Below, piece by piece: positions 46,521 to 58,689 of a DNA stretch of 64,000 bases. The notes beneath the pieces are model-generated. The model was not told where the DNA came from. It did no database searches and saw nothing but the letters and a program-made list of their open reading frames with translations. Source of the stretch: Maratus speciosus (taxonomy: Eukaryota > Arthropoda > Arachnida > Araneae > Salticidae); contig OZ010800.1 of assembly GCA_963932465.1 (NCBI GenBank), positions 95,127,307 through 95,191,306 on the forward strand. Direction: 5' to 3'. A program made the translations under genes and the position numbers. Positions within the stretch are counted from its first letter, which is position 1. Each line of letters begins with the position of its first letter.

Positions 46521-47088
46521 TGCCTTACGGGGCTATTATTACTAATATTATTTTGCATCCCAATGGTCTATTGCCTCAAAAAATGAATAATGTTTAATTT
46601 CCAAAAAGAAAAAGTTCACTGGTTGATACATTTAAACATTACTTTACACGCCGCTCTGAAAATGTTTCAATAAAAACTTGATTAATTATTTATTAAAGAA
46701 AAAAAAGTGTAAAATATTTTAGTTAATTATTATATTTTAAAACAGTTATACCGTTATTTATGTATTTCTTCCTATGGTCTACATTCTCTTTCAATTAACG
46801 GTTATTTTTTTCGAATTTCGTGAAACACCGTTCTGAGGTACTATTCTACTCTCTGTAGATATTTAAAAAATGTAATATAATTTTTTTTTCATGGGTCGTT
46901 AACTTCTCTTGTAGGTTTCACCAGTGTGAAAATACTTTATGTAATTTTTAAGCTCATTATCATTTTTCTTTTATCTCTTTTATATCAACATGTTACCAAT
47001 ATTTTTAAGCTCCAATTTATTTAACTATTAGCATTTGTCTTAATTAACTTCATCACGTTAGAATGCAATAGAGATTACTAATCGAAAA

Positions 47089-47691
47089 AAATAACAAGGC
47101 TAATATTTAAACTAATTTTGTGAGTTATTTCGCTTAAAAGCTTCACGAGTCTTTTATTTTTTAAACTAATCGAACTTTATAAAGCAAATTTCGAAATATG
47201 ATTTTAACTAAACTCATAAAAACTTTCCGAGTGATTATTTTCAATATATTCATCATCATCCTGAATTTAACGATTCATATTAGAAAAAAAAGAGGGATGT
47301 TGCAAAGATTTTTTTCATCGCTTTATTGGTGTATAACTATGCAAGGACATTATAACAACATGCTTCATTTAATGAGTTATTTAAAAGGTTGTCTTTATGC
47401 TTTAAAATGTCGTAGTATTCAGGCTATTATCATTAGCATCATAAATTTTTTAATTAATACTTTCTTCCTATACATTAAATTTGTTTACACTGCTTCTAGT
47501 TGTAAGGAGGACAGTTTTTCAAAGAAAATAAACTATTAATTTCTGTAATAGGAAGAAGATGACAGTAGTAAGTTCTTTATTTACTATGTATTATTTTCTT
47601 CGGTGAAAGAAAGGCACTTTTAATTTAAAGTTGTTAAGATTTAAATGATATTTTTTGTATACAAGTAAATAAGTTGTACAAACCACCTATG

Positions 47692-47726
<35 letters not shown>

Positions 47727-48554
47727 ATTCACTTACAACTTTCCGTAATATTACGTGAATGTTGAAATAAATGATTGTATTTTATGAAACTTCATATAGA
47801 AAATTTGAAAGAATTAATTAATAGTGCTGACGGAAAAGAGTAAAATGAGAAGAAAAAAAAACATGCAAAGCGAGGTACCATCGTACGGTCTTACCAAACG
47901 GACAAAAGAAGACACGTAAATTCCTCAAACACGAAATAAAATGAGGAGTGTGTGATGTAAAATATGGTAATAAGCTTTTTGTTTAGTTTAAAGAGAAAGC
48001 GTAACCCTGTTGGCTGGAGAGGTGTGGTATCTATTGGTAAGCTAGAAACAAGATAAAAATGGAGACAATCCTTGAAAATATAGTTTAAGATAGATATAAA
48101 GCGGAAATAGTAATGAAAGCTGACACGAGTAAAAATAAGAACGACAAATAAATATCATCTTATCGTCTGTGGCTATCGTCATTAACCCAATTACCCTTTA
48201 TTTGATTACAGAGAAACAGTTTATAAAGATAAAACTTAAAGGCAATTCCCTCCATACATTTATCCGCATTTAAAAACAAGTTGGATGTGCCAATCCCAAA
48301 ACTTTGTTTGATCTCATACATCTTAATATTTCAAAATGTAGTGACACATGTTAATACTGCAATATTATTAGTTCAATACTATACCAACCTTAATTTTCAT
48401 TTTAAATTTCTGATCCAGTCAATTAATTGGTGTAAAAACGAGTTAATCTCGATCATGATATATATTAAAATCAGTAGTTTTTAGTTATTCTGTTGTACAT
48501 CAGCTGTTTTCGAATAGTCGGCTTAGCAAGACACATGTTCCAGTCGCGGCACGA
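47089..48554. other. AT-rich DNA; unsupported 113-codon ORF
   Basis: The ORF at 47198-47539 encodes a hydrophobic, Ile/Leu/Phe/Lys-rich peptide without a recognised domain; in such AT-rich DNA this can be chance. A T run of about 28 bases lies at 47696-47723. No other gene was seen. Confidence 0.4.
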
Positions 48555-48559
48555 GCGAC

Positions 48560-49225
48560 CGATGGTCAACAAAACTACGACAAACCGAGAAAATTATACA
48601 ACAGCTAGTACAGCGACCTTTCCGGCGCAATAGTTCCAAATTCAAGGAGTACCTGCTGGCCATAGCCAAAAACATACACAAAAAATTTGGCTCAATTCTA
48701 TTCAAAACTTCATACACTTTTCGTTGGTAAAATAAAGAAAATGGCACAAAAAACGTTACTACAGCAACCCCTTCCAGCAGAATATTTTCAAATTCAAGGA
48801 GAAGCTGCTGGCCACAGCCAAATACATACACAAAAATGTTTTTTCAATTCTACGTATAACTTTGTAGCATTCCAGATGGTACAATAATGAAAATGGCACA
48901 GCATCGCTTTCACAGACTTCCCTTCCGGTGGAATCGTTTCAAATTTACTTAGGACCTACTAGCCACAGCTAAATACATACGCAAAAAATTTGATTCAATT
49001 ATATACATAACTTCATAAACTTTTTGATGATACAATAAGGAAAATAGCACAAAAATTTCTATTACAGAGCCCTCTTCCGGCAGATATATTTCTAAATTGA
49101 AGGAGGACCATACTTGCCGTAGCCAAATACATACACAAAAAATTAGGTTCTGTTTTTAACTTCAGGCCCTTTCTGATGGTACAATATCGACACACGGACA
49201 GACAGACAAACAGACATTTTTGTAT
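48560..49225. repeat. Minisatellite, four ~152-bp diverged units
   Basis: Landmark CAAATTCAAGGAG...GCCA-AGCCAAATACATACACA occurs at about 48637, 48789, 48939 and 49095 (steps 152, 150, 156). Each unit also holds a (T)GGTACAATAA-GAAAAT-GCACA segment. The array ends at ACACACGGACAGACAGACAA. ORFs on both strands here (FLCMFLAMAS and FLCMYLATAS) repeat the same peptide because of the array, not because they are genes. Confidence 0.82.
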
Positions 49226-49239
49226 AAACATGTTTTTTG

Positions 49240-49850
49240 TAATCTCTGACCCCTAAAACGTGTAAATTCGTCGAAAACCCGAAGTCGAAAAAATTTTCGA
49301 TTTGAATACTTTCTTCTATTGAAGATAGAAGAAAGTATAAATATTATCTTATAGCGTCTGGATATTTGCTTCAAAAAAATTTAAGAAATATGTTATTCGA
49401 TTTGACACTTTCTTCTGTTAAAAACTTTAATTCTAATTAAAATTGTACAGCCATGTAATTTATTTAGATCAACAACAATATATTTTTTCTTAACAAAAAC
49501 GTCTTTCGTGGTTCACTTTCGATAATTATTTCAACATTTAATAAGAAATTGAATTATTCATTTGCCAATCAGAACTATTGATTTTCATTATGCTGCTTTA
49601 GAACAGAGGGAATTCTATGTTTCCTGAATAGGTGCTCTTACTGTGTCGAATATCCCTTCAAACATAAGTTCCGTTCTAATTAACACTTGTTTAAAAAAAA
49701 CCCTCTTAACTACTTTATGGTTGAAAATTATTACACTTTATTTACAACTTTATATCGATTTCATGTTCAGTATTTTTCCACATTATATTTAACTTTTTAA
49801 CAAGTCCGTGTTCAACATTTTACAAGATATTGGTCTACCTTAAACAAGTC
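49240..49850. other. AT-rich intergenic DNA
   Basis: A small inverted repeat TACTTTCTTCTATTGAAGATAGAAGAAAGTA (49308-49338, palindromic) is present. No gene was seen. Confidence 0.45.
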
Positions 49851-49853
49851 TAA

Positions 49854-50594
49854 TAGACCGGAAGCCGGCAGTACATACACATGGTGTGTACGGATACCTT
49901 TTTTTTCAGAAAAACTACAATTGTCTTTTTATAGAAAAAGAAATCTAGGGTAAACGCGAAAAATTTCGCCTTCATTAAGCAGAGATTTCCTATAAGATAA
50001 TACTGGTGCCGAACAATTTTATGGTCTGCAAAATTCAAGGGGTCGTACGAACCATGAGACAACCACCTCATCGAGTTGGAGGCTGAAATTCCAGAATTAG
50101 CTAAATCTCGATTCCCATGTTAAAACGCAATCGGTCTGTCAAGCCATATCTTGGTGGAAAACACCCTAAAACCGATTTTACCGGTTTATTCGTAGGTTTA
50201 CTATTATATTTTCCTGCTCCCAGTCCGCTACGTTCTCATACACTGTTAAAAATATTCAGCAATTGCTGCATACTCACCACCACTTTTATGGAATGTTTCT
50301 GTTCTGACCAATGAGAATGCCCCATAATATAGTCAAGTTACAGTTTCCTATAAAAGCGATGGAGTGACGATGCAGCAAATGCCCCAGACTTATAACAGTG
50401 TACCTTTGGGTGCAGGAAAACGCAATGGCAAACCTACGGGTCGACCGCTAAAATCGGGTTTTTAGGTGTTTTCCACCAAGATATGACTTGGCAGACCGAT
50501 TGCGTTTTAATATGGGAATCGAGTTTTAGCTAATTCTGGAATATCAGCCTCTAACTCGATGACTTGGTTGTCTGTGCAGCCCGCTCCCGGTCTA
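49854..50594. mobile_element. Palindromic (foldback) TIR element, copy 2, complete
   Basis: The termini TAGACCGGAAGCCGGCAG and, reversed, TAGACCGGGAGCGGGCTG define a 741-bp element. The arms share CAACCACCTCATCGAGTTGG and its complement (50060 and about 50550), and CGATTTTACCGG and its complement. The loop has a hairpin-like stretch around 50235-50400. It is the same family as 4060-4581; a 102-bp remnant with the same terminal motif lies at 53880-53981. It is non-coding. Confidence 0.82.
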
Positions 50595-50599
50595 TAATG

Positions 50600-52627
50600 T
50601 TCAATCTAAAACAACTTAATAGGCAGAACTCTGTACTCTTTCATGATTCACATAATCTACCAAATAAGTTAATTTTTTATAGCCTTATTTTGGCAGATAA
50701 TAGAACCCAAAATTTAGTTTAACCTACCATTTCTATGCCCTGATATGGCTCCTTTGATAAGTTCAAGAAACGATTCATGTGTCGATGGATATATAGTGAC
50801 AATCATTTACATTTATGTAAATATATTACATTTTTAATACTTAAGAAATTGTTGGAAAAAAAAGATATAATACAAATGGTGAGTATTTCGCTTACCGTCA
50901 TTCTTTAATATTATATCTTTCACATATCTTTAAACCGCTTTACAGAAAACCATCTTTAGTATTATTTTTTTCTGTAAAAAAATAATGAAATTTGAAGAAT
51001 TCTTTTGCCTTTAGTATTTTAAATAAAGAACGCAACTGTCAAATATTTTACTTGTCACAAAGTATACATATTTATTGTTGTTTCTCCAATAAAATACTGA
51101 ATAATTCAACCTAGATTAAATAAAAGCGAACGTAGGGCGGCGTTTCATGTTGATTGACGACATTCTAGTTGAATGAATGTTGCTAGCTTACGATTTTGGA
51201 CAACTTTGAAGAAGATTTTTTATTATTTAGAAATTATCATACACTTATAATACTTATTTTATCATCAGAAGAATGGTAAACACAAATTACCATAAAGTAG
51301 ACGTTATAATCCAAGAGGCAGCCATAAGTTTGGCAACCACTTGTAGAGTCAATGATTTTCATATATGTGGTAGAATAAACTATACGGTTATGAAGCTAAC
51401 AGTCAACTAGACCACTAGCGGGGCTATTGTCATAGTAATGATGTTGTCATTGTAATATCATAAAAACCTCTACAATCAGAAATGAGTGGTAACCAAATAA
51501 TTCCTGATTTCTCGGATTAAGGGTGACATCAGTAATTGAGTTTCTATTCATTTTACATTGTGTGAACTGTGCTATGCTGCAACGGTAACAACCCCTGCAG
51601 ATTTCCTCTGCTCACAGGCAGTTCCGTTATATGCAACATATATTCTTACGATATATGTAATAAAATATTTTACGCTAAGTATGTTTGCCAAAATCTGACT
51701 CTGCTTTCTGTATTATTAAATTAAAAATTCTATTTTGTTAATTGCAATGTTATAATATTATTACAAAAGATTTATTGATTAAATCCATCGTTTAATTTGT
51801 AGGAGACAAATACTAGATAATTTACATATTGAATTAAAAAACGTTGTGCGGTAAGTAGATAAATACTTTTTGATCCAGCTTGAAAGTTTACGGAAAATAT
51901 AATATATCCGTCTTGAAGTTACCCATAATTACAAAATGCGTTCCTTTATATTCAGAAGCCACAGAAATCAATATTTTTCTCAGATTTAATGAGACATTTT
52001 CGAAACAAAAGATTCTATTCCTGCCCGAAAAATATTCCGAAGAGATTTTTCAGATTATAAAACACTCAAAAATCCGGTTCAACCGGTGACGAAATATCAA
52101 CATTTCCGATGCTGTTACTTTTCAAGTTAACGTTTTCAGCTGTGTAATACAATTTACATATGCATCAGCAACAAAAATGTTTTCATTTGTCGATTTTAGT
52201 TTTGCATATTTTTATATTCAGCATGCTTATTGAATATTAAAATATTTACTTAAAAGTAGATAGTATACATTAAACACATATTTTTTTTTGACTGGATACC
52301 TCCATTTTGACTCGATCTATGCAAGCGTGTAGCAGTTAACTGCTAAGCTAGCTCTAGGTAAGAAGTAGAAACAACTATTATAGAATCTCTATAGCGGTTG
52401 AAAAAGTATTCAAAAAGTATTTATATTACTGCATGATACATATCTTATATGGATTTTATACGCACTATGGCAATATTACTAGCATTTATCAGTCTTCCTT
52501 TCCCATCATCATTATTTTTGGGTGATATCCTAACGGAATTTTTGAAATTATAAGCTAAAATATCGGCGAGCTTTGACATGGTACCTTCGTTATTGGTCCT
52601 CTTTATTCTGCTAATTTTTATTTAAAA

Positions 52628-52663
<36 letters not shown>

Positions 52664-52910
52664 GATTTTATTTCTTTGAAAGGATGGCATTCATGCGTAT
52701 TGATTTGGTCCAATCAATAAAATAAACTGTTTAGTCTATTTATTAGTTTTTAATTAAGTTTAAACGGACATCACCATTTTAATGATCCATTTTAGTCAAT
52801 GCAGAATAACGTAAGATTTAAATTGCTTATTTAATTATTTAATGAATTGTAAGAGGATGAATGAACGGAGATAATTAAATTTAAGGAATTGCAAATGTAA
52901 TGCTTTGGCT
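50600..52910. other. AT-rich intergenic DNA
   Basis: A 69-codon ORF at 51880-52089 has no recognised domain. An A run of about 31 bases lies at 52630-52661. No element ends were recognised. Confidence 0.45.
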
Positions 52911-52914
52911 TTAA

Positions 52915-53114
52915 CCCTTTGACGGGCAAGGAATTGGGATTCTATAATGTTGAATTCCGACCGGAAATTTTGATAAAATGTATCTCAAAATAAGGAAAAA
53001 CAACTTTTCAACTTTTTTTCACAAAAGTTATAAAAGTAAAACTTTATTAAAAGTTTCTGCGAATCTTAATTAAAGTAATGTGGGATATAATATATCCCAC
53101 CGCCCCTCAAGGGG
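52915..53114. mobile_element. 200-bp piggyBac-type MITE
   Basis: TTAA (52911-52914) then CCCTTTGACGGGCAAGG; the other end is CGCCCCTCAAGGGG then TTAA (53115-53118). CCCTTTGA/CCCCTTGA termini against TTAA are typical of piggyBac MITEs. There is no ORF. Confidence 0.85.
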
Positions 53115-53879
53115 TTAACGAGAAAAATATTTTTATTATGAACTCGTATAAATGATTTGGGATGCGAATTCACATCTATTATTTGTATTATTAACTATTC
53201 TGTTGAACTACAAAAAAAATTGGGAGGTGTTTTTTATTGAAATAGTAATAATTGTTTGATTATTCGATTAGAACATTTTTATTTGTATTATTCATATATT
53301 TTTCAATTTTAAATAAAATCGTGATAATTATCTTTCCCGATTGGCATATAACAAACAGTTTCTTTATCTTACTCAATATCATGCAGCATCTGGAGGTCTG
53401 AAATTTCGCTGAGTACCAGTGTTGTTAGTTCAGAGTTGGGCAGTATCGAAAATACATGTATTTGAAATACATTTTCAAAATACATTTGTATCTTGTATTT
53501 TGTATTTTAAGCCGATAAGATCAAAGTATTTTTGTAATGTATTTTCTGATGGTTTTATAATGTATTTTGTATTTTAAAAATACTCAAAATACATTATACT
53601 CATTTTTTCCAAATTTCAAACTGCCATGTTTAAACCGCACAGAGAAAAGCTGCGATTCATTAGAAGGAAATACACGAATATCTGTTTTGATTAGTTTTTC
53701 AAATTATGTTCTGGAAGTTAATATAAACATACTTTTCGACTATTGCTGAGACAAGGAGGTCGATGAATATGATGTTTTGATACAGCAAACGTATTCTTGC
53801 TGATTAGTTACAAAAATAACTTTTATATATCTTAATGTTGCTGTGGCAATGTCAAGAAAAAAAAAAACATGTATTGTGA

Positions 53880-53981
53880 TAGACCGGAAGGATTTTTCAG
53901 AGTTTCGCAGGTGCAGCACTCTGTTACCGACAGTTGCTCATTGACCACACATATAAGGAGCTCATTTTTTTTTCTGGTCTA
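53880..53981. repeat. 102-bp TAGACCGG...GGTCTA remnant
   Basis: TAGACCGGAAGG at the left and TTTCTGGTCTA at the right are inverted. The terminal motif equals that of the 49854-50594 family, so this may be a strongly deleted member. Confidence 0.45.
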
Positions 53982-54819
53982 ATAGTTTTATTTAAAGATA
54001 TCGAAAAAGGATTCCTTAAAAAGTCACATGTTTCATTCATTAATATAAATTTCGTTAGACAGTAACCCTAAGAAAATTGCTACAATGAACTTTTAAAGGA
54101 ACTATTTGACTATGAAAAAATTAAATTTATGACTTTGCAAATTTTGCATTCGAATTAGTCCTACTTTATAAGAATATTTCATAAGTGCTTTCTTTTTATG
54201 AATGTACGAGCTGTCATATTTTTTCTGCTCTATATTAAAAGTTTCAAGACTTTCATAATAAGTGCAAATGATTTCTTATTTCTTTGCGCTTATATATGAT
54301 TTGATATTTTACCCGAGTGTTTTAATTTTAAAACTACATTATACGAAGAATTCGTACTTTTTTAAAATAATGATAATTCAACTTGTGTTAAAAATTATCT
54401 GACTTTTTTCATTTATATTTTTGCATTCAGTAATACATATTTCAAATTTCGTATGCATTATTTCTAAAATGCACCATAACCGAAAAGTTGTGCCCCAAAT
54501 ATTTTATTAGTGGAAGGCCTAAAAAAATCTTGCGTAGTTGAGAACTCTTATTAAACGCACGCGCATGATATAAAAAGAAAAAAATACATTTAAACACATT
54601 TAAACAATTTATTCGGTGTCATTGTACATATAAGATTATTATAAAATATGTTCTTTTGTAGATATATACTAAGAAAGACTGATACTAGACTAATTTGTTT
54701 CTACATTCTTATTCTTCTAATAAATAAGGAGGAAGTATTGGAATCGAGAAAATTTTCGACTTTCGTTTCTTGCTTGATTTACATGTTTCGGGATGTCTTG
54801 AACGCGATTTAACTATTTT

Positions 54820-55740
54820 TGAAAAATGTGTGTATGTCTGTTAGTCTGTGTGCGACACAATTTTTGTGGCGCTTCAATCTCAAGAACTAATGCATGGAGT
54901 TTAATAATAATAATCAAACTTCAGATTAAGATAGACCTAGGTATAACTTAGCTTTGAGTTTATATCGCCCAACAGGTGGCACTGCTATGCTTAATTATTT
55001 TATTCCATGATAGCTATATTGTAAGAACTAATATATAGAATTTCATTTAACGGCATATAGGCCTGAACAGAAATACTTGCCGATTAAGTTTTAGTGTATA
55101 TCGCTCAACAGGTGGTGCTGCTGTGCTGGGTTTTTCATGATTTCCGCGATAACTATATCAAAAAAACTAATGGACAAAATTTAATCCAATTTCATATTAT
55201 CTGAGATCTTCAAGTAAATTAATGCTGATAAAATTTGGAGTGCATCGCTCAAGAGGTAGCGTTGTTATGCTGTGTTTTTATGATTATCGTAACATGTACT
55301 TAAAATTCTCGTGTTTTGTTTGTTTGTTTGTTTTCTTCCATGTCAAAATGATCATATTTGTAAATCAAATTTAAATGAAATGAGTTTCACGTAGATTAAA
55401 GGTACCTTTTTAAAATAAAACTTCTGGTTCGTAATGCTGATTTTTAAAAAATCTGAAATCGGCAGGTGTGCCGTGGGAGCTTATATCTCAAGAACTAAAC
55501 CATAGAATTTCATCAAATTTCATCCTATTCAGTTAGTATGGATGACATTTTAGTGTATATCGTACTACAGATGATTTTTTTTTCTGTGCTGCTTTTTTTT
55601 TTTTTTTTTTTTTAAGGATTTTCGAGATTTTTATATCTCTGCACCTATTGAATAGAATTGCACCAAACTTTTTATGCTTTTTATGAAATCAATACTGTCT
55701 CAATTTTGGCTTAGAACACTCAGTAGCGGGCGGTGCTATC
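54820..55740 (+). repeat. Diverged minisatellite in the hAT element
   Basis: ATATCGC-CAACAGGTGG-CTGCT recurs at about 54962, 55099 and 55243, with a weaker copy near 55557, alternating with CTCAAGAACTAA and CATAGAATTTCAT stretches. The period is roughly 140 bp in the first three units. It starts next to a GTCTGTTAGTCTGTGTG motif. It is non-coding. Confidence 0.65.
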
Positions 55741-55781
55741 CTTATGCCTCGTGAAAGAGATTCCTTATCCGATCCACAATC

Positions 55782-57069
55782 TAGAGGTCTGCACGGGTCA
55801 GAATTTCCAGGACCGGGTCCGGACCGGACCGGCCCGGCTCGTGCAAAAATCAGTGAAAACAGGCCCGTTCCGTCGAAAAATCAATTAAATGAGGCTTGAC
55901 TCACTTTCTACGAAAAAAAAAATATTGCATACATATTTATGGGATAATTTTACAGTATATTTTAAAATTACTATGTGCTCGCTAGACAGAAAATACACAA
56001 TAGCGACATTAATGATTACTTAGTCTTAAACGTTTCAACATTCAAATAAAGATTCATTAAAAAATTAATGTAGTTTAGAATAAAAGAAAAGAGGACGGTT
56101 AAAAACAGAATAATTTTTGAAGGCTTATAATAAAAAGTTGATTTGTGAAACTATTTTTCTGCCATTTAATAAGGCTTTTCTGAAATCCAAAGGAGCTTTC
56201 TGATACATTTCTGAATTCCTTTCTTTTCGGAAACGCATAAGATTAGCGGGTGCTCTAATTCAGAAACAATGTAATCGAATAACGTTATAATTTTTTGATA
56301 AAGGCAATATATCGTTGAGAAAATACTGTCAAAGTTAAAGTTTTGAATCGAATTTCCGGAAGCGATAGCACGGGAAGGGAGAAAAACCTGCAGTCACGTG
56401 ACAAGAATCTCTTACATCTCGATAGGTAATTTATTTATAAAAAAAGGAAAAACGCTATTCGATTTCAAATCCTTTCAATAGTCAGGCCTGTCAATTTTAA
56501 GCCTTTACAGTAAAAAATTAGTCAGAAAATGTGTCGGGAAATTTCTCATTGTTGAGCGGTGAATTTGAGAACCACCTTGAGGTATATTTCCAAAGATTCC
56601 GATAAGAGAAGTTCATTATCGCTATTAATATTTTACAAAACATATTGCCTTCCCTACACAACACATTCTGAGAACAATAAAGTCCAGTTCCGGCCCTGCT
56701 CGACTATGTAGAAAAAAATGCAAGCCTGATCTCGGACCGGACCGAGTCTGTTGAAAAAATTAAGCCATGGCTCAGACACGATGTAACTGTCCGATGCTGA
56801 TCTCTACGCTACACATGTTACATTTCTGTATTGATGTTGTCAAACTAGCATCGGCTTGTGACACACATTTATACTTATTACTTATTCTCGCGAAAGTCAC
56901 ATTCATTGAAAATTACTCATATTTTATCGGCCCGGCCCGTTATTTTTGTTTCTCGGACTGGCCCGTTGAAAAAATTGTTCTAATTCTGCCGGCCCGTTTG
57001 AAAATTCGCCTTCGTTTTTCCGGGCCGGTTACGGACCTCAGGCCAAGCCCGGGACCATTCAGACCTCTA
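55782..57069. mobile_element. Nested hAT-type element with perfect 8-bp target duplication
   Basis: A 1288-bp element flanked by identical CCACAATC (55774-55781, 57070-57077). Ends TAGAGGTCTGCACGGGTC and, reversed, TAGAGGTCTGAATGGTCC. Subterminal CCGGACCGG/CCGGCCCGG motifs make the ends strikingly GC-rich. An ORF at 56767-57105 overlaps these motifs and has no known domain. It inserted into the larger hAT element and is therefore younger. No transposase was recognised, so it is non-autonomous. Confidence 0.92.
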
Positions 57070-57510
57070 CCACAATCAATTCATGCAGTTATTTCTACTG
57101 AGTAACTATCTTTAAAGGATAGTTTATTCATTATTGGTTATTCTTGCAACTTTCATACACTTTTAAGCATATTGTTTCTCTAACTTTCAGTTTTGTTTTT
57201 GTTATCTTTCGTTGAGTTTTAATTAATTTTACTTCTTTATTTGGAAAGTTATAATTTCTAAAAATTTAATAAGTTTTGCAAACCAGCTTTGCATTTGACT
57301 AGTGCTATTTAATGCACAATCGCTTTTATTTATTTTTTTAATGTATTTTGTATTTTAAATGTATTTTCAAAATACATGTATTTTGTATTTTGAATTTTTG
57401 AAATTTGGAAAGTATTTTGTATTTTGTATTTTAAGTTGAAAAAACAATGTATTTTGTATTTTGTATCGAAAATGGTTTTTCGATGTATTTTGCCCGACTC
57501 TGTGTTAGTT

Positions 57511-58660
57511 ATTTTATCACTATGACTCATACTAAAAGTGCAAAATCAATTTTAAAAAAATCTTAATTCAAACATTACTACATTAAGAAATAAAGTGACT
57601 TCTACAACTTAACAAGAAGATATAGTTATTTTAAAGCTATTTGAAGCAAAAACGGTGTCCTTTCAAAAGGATTTAAGTCTAATTTTTGATTAAATATATT
57701 CGCATTGTAATAATAAGTATATTAATGTATGTATGGCATAAACAATAGAATTCGCTAAAATTTATATTATAATTATTTGTTCAAAATAGAAGTAATGCAT
57801 GTTAATGCCGGTACGTATGTGTGATTGAGAAATTAGGTTAAGGTATTTCTCTTTTTCAATTGAAATTACCAAAAATTACTTGTCAAAATTGAAAAGATGG
57901 ATTGAACTTGAAGAATTATTTTCCTTATCTGTTCATAAAAGCAACAGTTTAATAAATGCGTAAAAATAACCGTATTTAAAATGTTCATGTAAAATAGATA
58001 CTCTGAACAATATTCTATTCATTCTGATTAATTATAACATGATTTTGGGAAAGCTATTAAAACAAAAAAAAATAATAAATGCTATAAATAATAATTACAC
58101 ACTTTACCTCAACGCCTAGATTTTTCTTTAATCCAATTCTTGCAACTCTCTAGACGTCAAGACTTACAGCTTTCTTTACCTCAACTCTGCCATATCTTTC
58201 TACATTCATCGCTTCTGAAATATATTAATATCATAAATAATTGTTGCATTAGGGCCCGAAAATGATTGGAATAAGATGTAAATACTTTCACTGACGCATT
58301 GATTGTCTATCTGTTGCGGATAAAATTTAACATCCACACACAGTGTTTGTGGGAAATATTATTTAAAAAAATGAATTAAAATCAAGTGAATAGCTAACTT
58401 TATTTTTGAAGAAACAAAGGTCAAACCTCGGATAGCAAATCTCTAAATGGAGATCTGAATAATTCATTTAATTCTCAAGCTCTACCATAAATTTAGGAAA
58501 GTCCAGACATTTTTTTATTTTGCAAGGGTAATCTACTTTTCTTCTAATGTGTTGAGTTTTCAATTGATTTGCTAAAACAAATTTAATATTACTATTGTGA
58601 AAAAAACTCTGTTTAAATTGTTTATGAGCAGTTTTTACAATAAACAACTATGAAAGTATT
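57511..58660. other. AT-rich intergenic DNA
   Basis: No ORF with a domain and no repeat structure was seen. Confidence 0.5.
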
Positions 58661-58689
58661 TAAATTCCCTTGGAACGTGGAGAGGACGG

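Larger units (their letters stand above)
44811..47088 (+). repeat. Pair of ~175-bp direct repeats 2.1 kb apart
   Basis: GTTTCACTAGTGTGAAAATA at 44811-44990 recurs as GTTTCACCAGTGTGAAAATA at 46914-47088. The copies differ at only a handful of positions and both end near CTAATCGAAAA. Same orientation, with 1.9 kb between holding the TCACAA repeat but no protein domain. The arrangement could be LTRs of a tiny non-autonomous element, but I found no target duplication or polypurine tract. Confidence 0.75.
53431..57502. mobile_element. hAT-superfamily element with perfect 8-bp target duplication
   Basis: A 4072-bp element flanked by identical TGTTAGTT (53423-53430, 57503-57510). Left terminus CAGAGTTGGGCAGTATCGAA; right terminus reversed CAGAGTCGGGCAAAATACAT. 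Both carry dense subterminal TGTATTTTGTATTTT repeats, on opposite strands, as hAT elements often do for transposase binding. No hAT transposase is recognisable. The interior holds a 102-bp foldback remnant, a minisatellite and a second hAT element, which accounts for much of its length. Confidence 0.92.

Noticed and set aside
47198..47539. 113-codon hydrophobic ORF
   Set aside because: No recognisable domain. Composition follows the local A/T bias, and this length can arise by chance.
48523..49231. Several ORFs with FLCMxLA-type repeated peptides
   Set aside because: Reading frames through the 152-bp minisatellite, not genes.
56767..57105. 112-codon ORF in the nested hAT element
   Set aside because: It runs into the GC-rich terminal motifs and has no transposase motif or other domain.
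57330..57530. ORF rich in KIQNTKY-like repeats
   Set aside because: A translation of the subterminal TGTATTTTGTATTTT repeats of the outer hAT element.
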